Below are positions 54,509 through 62,829 of a DNA stretch of 64,000 nucleotides, in pieces. Every line of letters begins with the position of its first letter. Positions within the stretch are counted from its first letter, which is position 1. Location of the stretch: positions 1-64,000 of the forward strand of contig NZ_JAGXJY010000026.1 of assembly GCF_019091085.1 (NCBI RefSeq). Direction: 5' to 3'. The translations under genes were made by a program, and so were the position numbers. The notes beneath the pieces are model-generated. The model worked only from the letters and a program-made list of their open reading frames with translations. It made no database searches and had not been told where the DNA came from. The stretch comes from Mesorhizobium sp. GbtcB19. Lineage in GTDB: Bacteria > Pseudomonadota > Alphaproteobacteria > Rhizobiales > Rhizobiaceae.

Positions 54509-55345
54509 TCAGGTCTCCACGATGCGTTTTTCCCGCAGTCTCGCCTCGAAGGCGGCGCGGTCGGGAATGACGATGGCGAGCTGGTTCTCCAGCACGTCGG
54601 CGAGCTCGGTAGCCGTCGCGATCTCGCGCTGCTCGCTGCGGCCGCCGGCATGATGCGTCGACAGCCGGTTGTTGCGCAGCGCGTAGCGCCGGTCGGGCAA
54701 AGCGAGCGCGGTCACCAGCGTCGACAGGAAATGCGAGCTCGGATGCGTCGAGAGGAAATGGCTGGCGACGCGGTAGTCGACCTCATAGGCCTGGCTCATG
54801 TCGAAGCGGTAGAGCGTGCGCCAGTCACCGCCGACAGTGGCATCGCCGATATTGGCCTGCAGGCGGAAATGGTCGCCGGACTCGACGACACGGAAGGTCT
54901 CATGCGGCGTCTGTTGCTCCAGGTCTGGCTCGAGCAGCAGCGGTGCCGTCAGCGTCAGGCCGCCGAAGCCGACATCGGCGACGTAGGTGCGGCCGCCAAG
55001 CTCGATGCGCAGCAGCATATGGCTGCGCGCGGTAATAGTGTCCTCCGGCTGGCCCCAGAGCACGCGCGCCGCCAGCCCGCTGACCGTGAAGCCCAGCGCG
55101 TCAAGCGCATGCATGAAGATCAGATTGTGCTCGAAGCAATAGCCGCCGCGGCCCTGGCCAAAAATCTTATCCTGCAGCGAGGCGACGTCCAGCCCGACCG
55201 AAACGCCCATCAAGGGGTCGATGTTCTCGAACGGGATCGCCTGCGGGTGGGCGGCGTGCAGCGCCTGCAGCGTGGCCAACGAAGCGTCGGTCGGACCGCC
55301 GTAGCCGATGCGGGCGAAATAGCCATCGAGATCGAAGTCGCTCAT
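54509..55345 (-). CDS. nat: Arylamine N-acetyltransferase
   Basis: 278 aa from the ATG at 55345, which puts the catalytic Cys at residue 70 as in known NATs; ATG 55390 or TTG 55405 would lengthen it, and no start has a strong ribosome site. The triad is Cys70 (GRGGYCFEHN), His in TARSHM and Asp in YVADVGFGG. The enzyme transfers acetyl from acetyl-CoA to arylamines and hydrazines. It is four bases before an LLM flavoprotein gene, suggesting aromatic-compound metabolism. Confidence 0.93.
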   Translation of the reverse strand: MSDFDLDGYFARIGYGGPTDASLATLQALHAAHPQAIPFENIDPLMGVSVGLDVASLQDKIFGQGRGGYCFEHNLIFMHALDALGFTVSGLAARVLWGQPEDTITARSHMLLRIELGGRTYVADVGFGGLTLTAPLLLEPDLEQQTPHETFRVVESGDHFRLQANIGDATVGGDWRTLYRFDMSQAYEVDYRVASHFLSTHPSSHFLSTLVTALALPDRRYALRNNRLSTHHAGGRSEQREIATATELADVLENQLAIVIPDRAAFEARLREKRIVET

Positions 55346-55433
55346 TAAGGGCAGGTCCGGCTTGACCGGTCCGATATAGGCACTGGTCATCGGTGTCGCA
55401 AACAATGGGCGAGGTTTGAGATTGGGCCAGCGT

Positions 55434-56597
55434 TCAGGATTTGTGATTGTTTTCGGCGGGCTCTTCCTCGATGGCCATGGACTGCTGCGCCGCCAGGAAA
55501 TTGCCGACGGGGCTCAGGCTTTCGAAATGGTCGCATAGAACCTTGATGACGACCAGCAGCGGCACCGCCATCAGCGCGCCGACGAAGCCCCACAACCATG
55601 ACCAGAAGGCGATGGCGATGAAGATCGCCACCGCGTTGATCTCGAGGCGCCGCCCGACCACCATCGGCGTCACGAACTGGCCTTCGACGATATCGCACAA
55701 GATAACGAAGGCCGGCGCCAGCAGCGCATACGCTATGGTGTCGAAGCTGATCAGTGCGATGACGGCAACGAGCAGCACGGTCATCAGCGCGCCGACATAG
55801 GGCAGGAAATTGAGCAGTGCCGCCGCGACGCCCCAGACCAGCGGATTGGGCATGCCGAGCCCCCACAGGCCCAGCCCGATCACCGTGCCGAGGCCGGCAT
55901 TGATGAGGGAGACGGTAAGCAGATAGTGCGAGATCTCGCGCTCGACGTCATAGACGACGCGCAACGCCCGCTTCTTCTGGGTCATGCTGGTGAAGGACTG
56001 GACGATCTTCTCGTAGAACAGCGTGCCCGAGGCGAGCAGGAACAGCGACAGCACGAAGACGATGGTGATCGAGGTGCCGGCCTCGAGGATGTTGCCGGCG
56101 GCCGTGGACAGGATGCCGGACGGCGCCACCGCGACGCGCTGCACGCCGGGCTCCTGCGAGGTCTCGGTCAGCGCTTCCAGCTGATGCGCGAGATCCATCA
56201 TCCGTTCGAGCGGTCGCTTGAAGGGAGCCAGCCGTTCGGTGAGCTGCTGGCCGATCGAATAGCTGTTGTTGATCAGGTCGATGATCGGGCCGCTGAGCAG
56301 GTAGCCCGCGGCGGCGAAGATGAAGATGGAAAGCAGCACCAGCAGCGTTGCCGAAACCACCTCCGGAATGCCGCGCTTGCGCAGGAAGCGCACGATCGGC
56401 GTCAGCGTCAGCGCCAGCAGGAAGGCAAGCATCACCGGCATGAAGAAGGCACGGGCAAAGTAGAGGGCGGCGGCCGTCATCAGGATGAAGATCCCGATCA
56501 CCAGCGACCGCATCAGACGCATATCCGCCCAGGCATCGGCGCGCGGATCAGGGCTTTCGGCAACGCTTGCGCCCGAAGCGATCTGTTCGGCTTTCAT
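55434..56597 (-). CDS. AI-2E family transporter (PerM-like membrane protein)
   Basis: 387 aa; AGGGGA precedes the ATG. About eight membrane helices: FFMPVMLAFLLALTLTPIVRFLRKRGIPEVVS, then a soluble coiled stretch, then GLGMPNPLVWGVAAALLNFLPYVGAL and IVEGQFVTPMVVGRRLEINAVAIFIAIAFWSWLWGF in separate segments. The family includes exporters of autoinducer-2 and sodium-proton antiporters, so the substrate is open. A half family C repeat lies just upstream. Confidence 0.93.
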   Translation of the reverse strand: MKAEQIASGASVAESPDPRADAWADMRLMRSLVIGIFILMTAAALYFARAFFMPVMLAFLLALTLTPIVRFLRKRGIPEVVSATLLVLLSIFIFAAAGYLLSGPIIDLINNSYSIGQQLTERLAPFKRPLERMMDLAHQLEALTETSQEPGVQRVAVAPSGILSTAAGNILEAGTSITIVFVLSLFLLASGTLFYEKIVQSFTSMTQKKRALRVVYDVEREISHYLLTVSLINAGLGTVIGLGLWGLGMPNPLVWGVAAALLNFLPYVGALMTVLLVAVIALISFDTIAYALLAPAFVILCDIVEGQFVTPMVVGRRLEINAVAIFIAIAFWSWLWGFVGALMAVPLLVVIKVLCDHFESLSPVGNFLAAQQSMAIEEEPAENNHKS

Positions 56598-56605
56598 CGG
56601 TTCCC

Positions 56606-56662
56606 CTAGAGCAATTCCAGGAAAAGTGTGAGCGGTTTTCCGTCCGGAATTGCGTCAAAACA
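56606..56662. repeat. Half copy of the family C repeat
   Basis: The AGAGCAATTCCAGG half with hairpin GCAATTCC..GGAATTGC, without the second hairpin. It begins nine bases upstream of the AI-2E-family gene start. Confidence 0.8.
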
Positions 56663-56746
56663 AGGTGCAATCGACGGGAAAACGTGCCTGCCGCGCCAAG
56701 GTTCCGTTAGCTGGCGATCATGGAAGGGCCTCTGTCCCAGTCGCCG

Positions 56747-57799
56747 TCAGGCGACCGGCGCTGCTATCGCCTTTGCCGTTTCCTTGCGCACGATCGGTGC
56801 CACTTTGGTCCCGTAGAGCTCGATCGCTTTCATGATCTTGGCATGCGGCATGGTTCCGATCGCCATCTGCAGGAGGAAGCGGTCGTTATTGAAGATCTTG
56901 TGCTGGGCGACGATCTTTTCCGCCACTTGTTCAGGATTGCCAACGAAGAGCGCGCCGTTCGGGGCGCGCGCCTGATCGAAATGCGCCCGAGATGTCGGGC
57001 CCCAGCCACGTTCGCGGCCGATGCGGTTCATCACCTCGGCCTGCGGTCCGTAGAAATCGTCGGCCGCCTGCTCGGTCGTCTCGGCAATGAAGCCATGCAC
57101 GTTGATGCTGGTGGCGAGCGAGCCCGGATCGGTGCCCGCGCGGCGCGCGGCCTCGCGATAGATATCGAACAGCGGCGCGAATCGTGCCGGCTCGCCGCCG
57201 ATGATGGCTAAAGCCAATGGCAGGCCGAGCACGCCGGCGCGGGCGGCGGATTGCGGCGTGCCGCCGATGGCGATCCAGACCGGCAGCTTTTCCTGCAGCG
57301 GACGCGGGTAGACGCCGCGGCCGTTGATCGGCGCGCGCAGCTTGCCCTGCCACGTCACCTTCACCTGATCGCGGATGGTGAGCAAAAGGTCGAGCTTCTC
57401 GGCGAAGAGCTCGTCATAGTCCTCGAGATTGTAGCCGAACAGCGGGAAGGATTCGATGAAGGAGCCGCGTCCGGCCATGATCTCGGCGCGACCGTTGGAC
57501 AGAAGGTCGAGCGTCGCGAATTGCTGGAAGACGCGCACCGGATCGTCGGAGGAAAGCACGGTGACCGCGCTGGTAAGGCGGATGCGCTTCGTGCGCTCGG
57601 CCGCCGCGGCCAGCGCCACGACCGGCGCCGAGGCGGCATAATCGGGGCGATGATGCTCGCCGAGGCCGAACACGTCGAGGCCGACCTGGTCGGCCAGCTC
57701 GATTTCCTCGATGAGGTTGCGCAGCCGCTCATGCGGGCCGATGGCGCCGGGACCCGGCTCCGGGCTGACATCGGCGAAAGTGTAGAGACCGAGTTCCAT
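56747..57799 (-). CDS. Luciferase-like flavin-dependent oxidoreductase (LLM class), second
   Basis: 350 aa; AGGA lies eight bases before the ATG. Family features: DVFGLGEHHRPDYA, FQQFATLDLLSNGRAEIMAGRGSF and WIAIGGTPQSA. It differs from the LLM protein at 53507 in length and in the loops, so it is not a recent duplicate. The substrate is unknown; it is monocistronic. Confidence 0.93.
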   Translation of the reverse strand: MELGLYTFADVSPEPGPGAIGPHERLRNLIEEIELADQVGLDVFGLGEHHRPDYAASAPVVALAAAAERTKRIRLTSAVTVLSSDDPVRVFQQFATLDLLSNGRAEIMAGRGSFIESFPLFGYNLEDYDELFAEKLDLLLTIRDQVKVTWQGKLRAPINGRGVYPRPLQEKLPVWIAIGGTPQSAARAGVLGLPLALAIIGGEPARFAPLFDIYREAARRAGTDPGSLATSINVHGFIAETTEQAADDFYGPQAEVMNRIGRERGWGPTSRAHFDQARAPNGALFVGNPEQVAEKIVAQHKIFNNDRFLLQMAIGTMPHAKIMKAIELYGTKVAPIVRKETAKAIAAPVA

Positions 57800-58023
57800 G
57801 TTGCTGTCCTGCGCTGTCGTATGGGATTGGGTTTTCGGCGCTAGAGGTAGCGATCGGCCCTGCCGCCCGCCAGTGGCACGGATTGTGAACAGTGCATCGC
57901 GATGCCGAGCCGTATCCTTGCGGCAACAGCGCAGATTTTCATGGCTGGCATACCGTTTTGGCGCTTGAACTCGGCGCTTTCGCGCGTATGTAAGCGTCGC
58001 GAATAGACTGCAGGGAAGTGCAC

Positions 58024-58452
58024 TTGGCTATCTACAGGGAAAAAGACATTTTCGAGCGGCGCAATGCCGCGAACGAGGCAAAGAAGGCGCTGCTCGAGCG
58101 CTTCAAGGCAAAGCCGGCGGCGGATGATCCCGTTGTGCTGGCGCGCCAGGCCGAACGCAAGGCAATCCTCGATGCCCGCGCAATCCGCGAAGCGGAGAAG
58201 GCCAGGCTGAAGCAGGAAAAGCTGGCGCGCGAAGCCGCAGAGAAGGCCGAGCGCGAAGCCGCCGCCGAAGCGGCGCGTATCGCCGCGGAAGAGGCTGCTG
58301 CTGCCGAGGCCAAAATCCGCGAGGCCGAGGAAGCTGAGCGCATCGCGTTCGAGCTTGCCGACGAGGCCGCGCGCAAGGCCAAGCGTGACGCACGCTACGC
58401 CGCCCGCAAGGCGCGCGTCGGCCGGACGCCACCGGGCTTCTCGGCCCGCTAA
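58024..58452 (+). CDS. DUF6481 family charged coiled-coil protein
   Basis: 142 aa from TTG 58024, which has AGGGA seven bases upstream; GTG 58018 is too close to that site. The N-terminus IYREKDIFERRNAANEAKKALLERFKAK resembles DUF6481 proteins of rhizobia; residues 45-125 are Glu/Lys/Ala-rich with a strong coiled-coil pattern, and the end is basic. No enzyme motif. Possibly a nucleic-acid- or ribosome-associated protein, but this is a guess. Confidence 0.75.
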   Translation: MAIYREKDIFERRNAANEAKKALLERFKAKPAADDPVVLARQAERKAILDARAIREAEKARLKQEKLAREAAEKAEREAAAEAARIAAEEAAAAEAKIREAEEAERIAFELADEAARKAKRDARYAARKARVGRTPPGFSAR

Positions 58453-58478
58453 GTTCGGGTTTGCTGGACAAGTAAGTC

Positions 58479-58499
58479 AGGGTCGCCGAAAGCGGCCCT
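58479..58499. terminator. Hairpin between convergent genes
   Basis: AGGGTCGC-CGAAA-GCGGCCCT lies between the DUF6481 gene and sugE, with one mismatch and only a weak T stretch, so it may serve as a bidirectional terminator. Confidence 0.4.
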
Positions 58500-58513
58500 G
58501 AACGCGTTTGTAT

Positions 58514-58828
58514 TCAGGCCACCAGCTTCAGCCCGACGATGCCGCAGACGATCAGGCCGATACAGGCAAGCCTGACGACGGTCGCCGGTTCGCCGAGCAG
58601 CCAGATGCCGAGCAGTGCCGTGCCGACGGTGCCGATGCCCGTCCACACCGCATAGGCCGTGCCGACAGGCAGCGCCTTCAGCGCCAGGCCGAGCAGGCCG
58701 AGGCTGACGATCATCGAGGCGATGGTGAGAAGGGTCGGCAGCGGCTTGGAAAAGCCGTCGGTATATTTGAGGCCGATCGCCCAGCCGATCTCGAACAGGC
58801 CGGCGAAGAAAAGAAAAATCCAGGACAT
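58514..58828 (-). CDS. sugE: Small multidrug resistance exporter, SugE/Gdx type
   Basis: 104 aa from the ATG at 58828 (GGAGTG at good spacing; a start at 58837 adds three residues). Four membrane helices of the SMR family with the essential Glu13 and Trp16 in helix 1 (LFEIGWAIGL) and Trp62 in TAYAVWTGIG; these belong to the SugE/Gdx subgroup, whose members export guanidinium in exchange for protons. A guanidine-II riboswitch precedes the gene, which supports guanidine as its substrate. Confidence 0.94.
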   Translation of the reverse strand: MSWIFLFFAGLFEIGWAIGLKYTDGFSKPLPTLLTIASMIVSLGLLGLALKALPVGTAYAVWTGIGTVGTALLGIWLLGEPATVVRLACIGLIVCGIVGLKLVA

Positions 58829-58874
58829 CGAAAACACTCCGTCGCTCCGGCATCGGGCTGGATGCTCGGTGTGG

Positions 58875-58918
58875 CGGGTCGTCCCGGCCGGTTTTTCGGG
58901 GAAACGAGGTCGTCCTCG
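58875..58918 (-). promoter_or_regulatory. Guanidine-II (mini-ykkC) riboswitch
   Basis: On the minus strand two hairpins with ACGA loops follow in order: CGAGG-ACGA-CCTCG (58905-58918) and CGGG-ACGA-CCCG (58875-58886), 18 bases apart. Paired stem-loops with ACGR tetraloops are the defining feature of guanidine-II riboswitches, in which each loop binds guanidinium. The second hairpin lies 46 bases before the sugE start. Confidence 0.8.
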
Positions 58919-58925
58919 CCTCTTC

Positions 58926-58953
58926 GATATAGGATGCCCGGCCCGCCGATCAA
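58926..58953 (-). promoter_or_regulatory. Promoter of the riboswitch-sugE transcript
   Basis: On the minus strand TTGATC (58948-58953), a 16-base spacer, then TATATC (58926-58931). The transcript would begin a few bases before the first riboswitch hairpin. Confidence 0.6.
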
Positions 58954-59024
58954 CAAAATACCGGCAGCATTGTCATGCCGCCGGTTCAAAGCTGCATCGA
59001 GCCGGATCGACCGAACGCGGCCGC

Positions 59025-59150
59025 TTACTTTTCCTTGATGCGCATCGCCTTGACCGGCGGCGCCTTCGGAGCCGGAGCCGCGGCGGGCTTCTTGGCGTCC
59101 TTCTTCGGCTTGCGGGCTTCCTTGCCCGCCTTCATCGCACCTTTAGCCAT
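59025..59150 (-). CDS. Very small basic Lys-rich protein
   Basis: 41 aa from the ATG at 59150, which has GGAGGAG seven bases upstream; a start at 59276 adds a stretch without similarity. The sequence is MAKGAMKAGKEARKPKKD in outline, then Ala/Pro-rich, ending KAMRIKEK: very basic and probably disordered. It may bind nucleic acid. No family is recognised, but small proteins of this kind are frequent in rhizobia. Confidence 0.65.
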   Translation of the reverse strand: MAKGAMKAGKEARKPKKDAKKPAAAPAPKAPPVKAMRIKEK

Positions 59151-59411
59151 GATTCGCTCCTCCGATTGTGGACGCGCGAGTGAAACAAGAGAAACGGCGG
59201 ACCGCAAGAGGTCGCACCTCGCTTGCGAGGCCGGCCGGCCGGATGTCAACCGATTTCCCGACGCCACGCCCGTCAAGCGCGCCGCGATGGCTTGAACTTC
59301 CGATTGCCTGGCGCATTGTCTGTGACGCTTCGCCCAGGCGAGCCTCCAGGCTATGCATGTCGCCCAGAAGTGTGCAGCGGTTCTGGGACAACGACATGCA
59401 TCAAGGAGACT

Positions 59412-59453
59412 TAAAGCGCGTCGACTGAATCCGTTTCAGCGCGACGCGCTTTA
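59412..59453. repeat. Perfect 42-bp palindrome (family E)
   Basis: TAAAGCGCGTCG..CGACGCGCTTTA (12-bp perfect stem) around a nested CTGAA..TTCAG hairpin. It lies 19 bases before the cation transporter gene. The stretch 59151-59472 holds only this palindrome and the ribosome sites of the flanking genes. Confidence 0.8.
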
Positions 59454-59472
59454 GGGCGCGTCGGGAGATCGG

Positions 59473-60432
59473 ATGGCAGGACATAGCGGGTCGAAACGGG
59501 TGATCTATGCCGCGCTCGCCGGCAATCTGGCGATCGCGCTCACCAAATTCGCGGCGGCGGCCTTCACCGGCTCGTCCGCCATGCTGTCGGAAGGCGTGCA
59601 TTCGCTGGTCGACACAGGCAATGGCGGGCTCCTGCTCTATGGCATGCGCCGCGCCGCGCGGCCGCCCGACAGTACACATCCGCTCGGCCACGGGCGTGAG
59701 CTCTATTTCTGGAGCTTTATCGTCGCGCTTCTGGTGTTCGCGCTCGGCGCCGGCGTCTCCTTCTACGAAGGCGTCATCCACATCATGGCACCGGAACCGG
59801 TCGTCAACACCAAGGTCAACTACATCGTGCTCGGTCTGTCCTTCCTGTTCGAGGGCAGCTCCTGGCTGGTGGCGCTGAGGGAGTTTCGCCAGCAGAAGGG
59901 CAGGCAGGGCTGGCTGCAGGCCGTGCAATCGAGCAAGGATCCGAGCGTCTACACCGTGCTGTTCGAGGACAGCGCCGCATTGCTCGGCCTCATCGTCGCC
60001 TTCGCCGGCATCTTGTCGGCGCAACTTCTGGAAATGCCCGAACTCGACGGCGTCGGCTCGATCGGCATCGCCGTCATCCTCGGCGCGACGGCGATCTTCC
60101 TGGCGCGCGAGAGCAAGGGCCTGCTGCTCGGCGAGCCTGCGTCGCCCGAGGTCCAGCGCAAGGTTCTGGCGATCGTCCAGGAGGATCCGGCCGTCCAGCG
60201 CGCGAACGGCATATTGAGCGTCCATATCGGGCCCGAGGAGATCGTCGCGGGCCTCAGCATTGAATTCGAGGACCATCTCACCGCGCCGGAGATCGAAGCC
60301 TGCGTCGAACGCCTGGAGGCGCGGCTGAAAAAGGACATGCCGCAAATCTCCAGGCTCTTCGTCAAGCCGCAAACGACTGGCACATGGGAGCAGCGGCGCA
60401 AGGCTATCGCCGAGGCTTCGGAGGAGAGTTAG
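59473..60432 (+). CDS. Cation diffusion facilitator family transporter
   Basis: 319 aa; GGGAGA precedes the ATG. Six membrane helices with the metal-site motif EGVHSLVDTGNG in helix 2 (His-x3-Asp) and FEDSAALLGLIVAF in helix 5, then a cytoplasmic ferredoxin-like C-terminal domain (VQRANGILSVHIGPEEIVAGLSIEF). CDF proteins export Zn, Fe, Mn or other divalent ions by proton exchange. The metal is not assigned. Confidence 0.92.
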   Translation: MAGHSGSKRVIYAALAGNLAIALTKFAAAAFTGSSAMLSEGVHSLVDTGNGGLLLYGMRRAARPPDSTHPLGHGRELYFWSFIVALLVFALGAGVSFYEGVIHIMAPEPVVNTKVNYIVLGLSFLFEGSSWLVALREFRQQKGRQGWLQAVQSSKDPSVYTVLFEDSAALLGLIVAFAGILSAQLLEMPELDGVGSIGIAVILGATAIFLARESKGLLLGEPASPEVQRKVLAIVQEDPAVQRANGILSVHIGPEEIVAGLSIEFEDHLTAPEIEACVERLEARLKKDMPQISRLFVKPQTTGTWEQRRKAIAEASEES

Positions 60433-60472
60433 GTTCAACTGAACACAACGAACTTCGTAAGGAGGAAGGCCG

Positions 60473-60877
60473 ATGAAGATCGACGGCGGCTGCCATTGCG
60501 GCGCGATCACCTATGAGGCGGAGGTCGACCCTGAAAAGACCTCGATCTGCCACTGCACCGACTGCCAGCAGCTGACCGGCACTGCTTTCCGCGTCTCGGT
60601 GCGGGTGCCGCAGGAGGATTACCGCATCACCAGGGGCGAGCCGAAGGTCTATATCAAGACCGGATCGAGCGGCGCAAAACGGGCGCAGGGTTTCTGCGGC
60701 GATTGCGGCTCGCATCTCTATGCGACCTCGGTCGGCGACGGGCCGAAAGTCTACGGCATCCGGGTCGGCACGGCGCGCCAGCGCGACCAGTTGGTGCCGA
60801 GGACGCAATACTGGCACCGCTCGGCGCTGCACTGGCTGCCCGAGTTCGAGGGCACAAGGATCGTCGAGGAGCAGTAG
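60473..60877 (+). CDS. GFA family (glutathione-dependent formaldehyde-activating enzyme-like)
   Basis: 134 aa with a GGAGGAAGG ribosome site. Zinc-binding cysteines of the family are present: GGCHCGAI near the start, then CHCTDCQQLTG, and GFCGDCGSHLY. Some members condense formaldehyde with glutathione; many have other or unknown roles. It is close after the cation transporter (40 bases) and may be co-transcribed. Confidence 0.93.
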   Translation: MKIDGGCHCGAITYEAEVDPEKTSICHCTDCQQLTGTAFRVSVRVPQEDYRITRGEPKVYIKTGSSGAKRAQGFCGDCGSHLYATSVGDGPKVYGIRVGTARQRDQLVPRTQYWHRSALHWLPEFEGTRIVEEQ

Positions 60878-60881
60878 GGAC

Positions 60882-62135
60882 TTAGTCGCCGTCCTCGACG
60901 ACCCTGAGCCGCAACTGGCCCGTCTTGGAGTCCGCCACGCGCGCGCCAGCCTCCGCCTTGGCTGGGCCACCGTTCGCCGCCTCGGCTTCGCCCTCCGCGA
61001 ATTCCAGCGCTTCGATCTTCTGGCCGCGCTTGGTGACTTTCGATGTCGACACCAGAATGTCGTCGATGTCCCGCGCCGCCTGGCCGAAATGCGTCTGCAG
61101 CCGGCGCACCCGCTCATCGACCCTACCCACGTCCTCCATCAGCCGGATGACCTCGCCCTGGATCAGATGCGCTTGCTCGCGCATTCGCGCGTCCTTGAGG
61201 ATCGCCTGGATGACCTGGATCGACAGCATCAGCAGCGAGGGTGAGACGATGACGACGCGGGCGCGATGCGCCTTTTGCACCACGGCCTCGAAATTCTCGT
61301 GGATCTCGGCGAACACCGATTCCGAGGGCACGAACATGAAGGCGGTGTCCTGCGTCTCGCCCTGCAACAGGTATTTTTCCGCGATATCGCGGATATGCAC
61401 CTCGATGTCGCGCCGGAACGCCTGCGCCGCCGCCTTCTGCATGTCGGCGCCCTCGGCGGCGCGGATGGCGTTCCAGGCTTCCAGCGGGAATTTCGCGTCG
61501 ATGGCCAGCATCGGCGCGCCATTCGGCATCCGCACCAGGCAATCGGGGCGGCTGCCGTTGGAGAGGCTGGCCTGGAATTCATAAGCGCCGTGCGGCAGGC
61601 CGTCGGCGACGATCGCTTCCATGCGCGACTGGCCGAAGGCGCCACGCGTCTGCTTGTTGGAGAGGATCGCCTGCAATTGCACGACCTGGCCGGCCAAAGA
61701 CTGGATGTTGCCTTGCGCGGTGTCGATCACCGCCAGCCGCTCTTGCAGCTTGGCCAGGCTTTCATGCGTCGACTTGGTCTGCTCAGCCATCGTCTGGCCA
61801 AGGCGGCCGGTCATGGCGTCGAGCCGCTGCCCGAGCGATTGGGTGAGCTCGGCCTGCCTGGCGCCGAACACGTCGGCGATCGCACCCATGCGCCCATGCA
61901 TCTCGGCCTGCGCCTGCAGGACGTCGGCTATGCGCGCCTCGGTGTCGCGGGCATGGTCAGCGGCTTCCGCCGCGGCGACCGCGCGCGCCTTGCCCGCCCG
62001 CCACAAGGCGATGGCCAGCGCCACAAACAGCGCCAGCAACAGCATTGCGCCGAAACCCAGCGCCTGGCCGAGCGTGATCGTGGTGGCGCCGAGGCGCGCG
62101 ACCGGTTGCGAAAGGATGGAGGTCATGTCGTTCAT
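60882..62135 (-). CDS. rmuC: DNA recombination protein RmuC
   Basis: 417 aa from the ATG at 62135; ATGs at 62147 and 62126 are alternatives and none has a clear ribosome site. One N-terminal membrane helix (LGFGAMLLLALFVALAIALW), a long coiled coil (AEAADHARDTEARIADVLQAQ and on), then the RmuC nuclease-like domain with LPHGAYEFQASL, DAKFPLEAWNAI and KDARMREQAHLIQGEVIRLM. RmuC limits inversions and is thought to be a membrane-anchored nuclease of the PD-(D/E)xK type. It converges with the GFA gene and is divergent from def. Confidence 0.94.
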   Translation of the reverse strand: MNDMTSILSQPVARLGATTITLGQALGFGAMLLLALFVALAIALWRAGKARAVAAAEAADHARDTEARIADVLQAQAEMHGRMGAIADVFGARQAELTQSLGQRLDAMTGRLGQTMAEQTKSTHESLAKLQERLAVIDTAQGNIQSLAGQVVQLQAILSNKQTRGAFGQSRMEAIVADGLPHGAYEFQASLSNGSRPDCLVRMPNGAPMLAIDAKFPLEAWNAIRAAEGADMQKAAAQAFRRDIEVHIRDIAEKYLLQGETQDTAFMFVPSESVFAEIHENFEAVVQKAHRARVVIVSPSLLMLSIQVIQAILKDARMREQAHLIQGEVIRLMEDVGRVDERVRRLQTHFGQAARDIDDILVSTSKVTKRGQKIEALEFAEGEAEAANGGPAKAEAGARVADSKTGQLRLRVVEDGD

Positions 62136-62239
62136 GGGAGGCAGCATAACCGATTCGGCCGCGTGGCACAGATCAAAACGTGAACAGGACGATTGCCCAC
62201 CGGTTGACGCTTTTCCAACGACGTCTTAGGTGAGACGCC

Positions 62240-62770
62240 ATGTCGATCAAGCCGCTCATCATCCTTCCCGATCCCATCCTGCGCCAGGTTTCCAAGCCGG
62301 TCGAGCGCGTCGACGGCGACCTGCGCAAGCTCGCCGACGACATGCTGGAGACCATGTATGACGCGCCGGGCATCGGCCTCGCGGCGATCCAGGTCGGCGA
62401 GCCGCGGCGGCTGCTGGTCATCGACCTCGCCAAGGAAGGCGAGCCGCCTCAGCCGCATGTCTTCATCAATCCGGAAATCCTCGAAAGCGCCGACCAGTGT
62501 TCGGTCTATGAGGAAGGCTGCCTGTCGATCCCCGACTATTATGCCGAGGTCGAGCGCCCGGCCTCCGTGCGGGTGAAATATCTCGACCGCGACGGCAAAT
62601 TGCAGGAGATGCAGGCGGAAGGCCTGATGGCCACCTGCCTGCAGCACGAGATCGACCATCTCAACGGCGTGCTGTTCATCGACCACATTTCGAAGCTGAA
62701 GCGCGACATGGTGGTGCGCAAGTTCAAGAAGCTCGCCAAGGACAAGGTGCCGGGCAAGATGGTGGGCTAA
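62240..62770 (+). CDS. def: Peptide deformylase
   Basis: 176 aa with the three PDF motifs: GIGLAAIQVG, EEGCLSIP (metal Cys) and QHEIDHLNG (metal His pair and catalytic Glu). It removes the formyl group from nascent proteins using Fe or Zn. It is followed 59 bases later by fmt, the usual def-fmt order. Confidence 0.98.
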   Translation: MSIKPLIILPDPILRQVSKPVERVDGDLRKLADDMLETMYDAPGIGLAAIQVGEPRRLLVIDLAKEGEPPQPHVFINPEILESADQCSVYEEGCLSIPDYYAEVERPASVRVKYLDRDGKLQEMQAEGLMATCLQHEIDHLNGVLFIDHISKLKRDMVVRKFKKLAKDKVPGKMVG

Positions 62771-62829
62771 GGGCCGTTTCGGCCGCGCGAGCACCTGAGC
62801 CTACCGCAAGACAGGGATCGCAGGACCTC

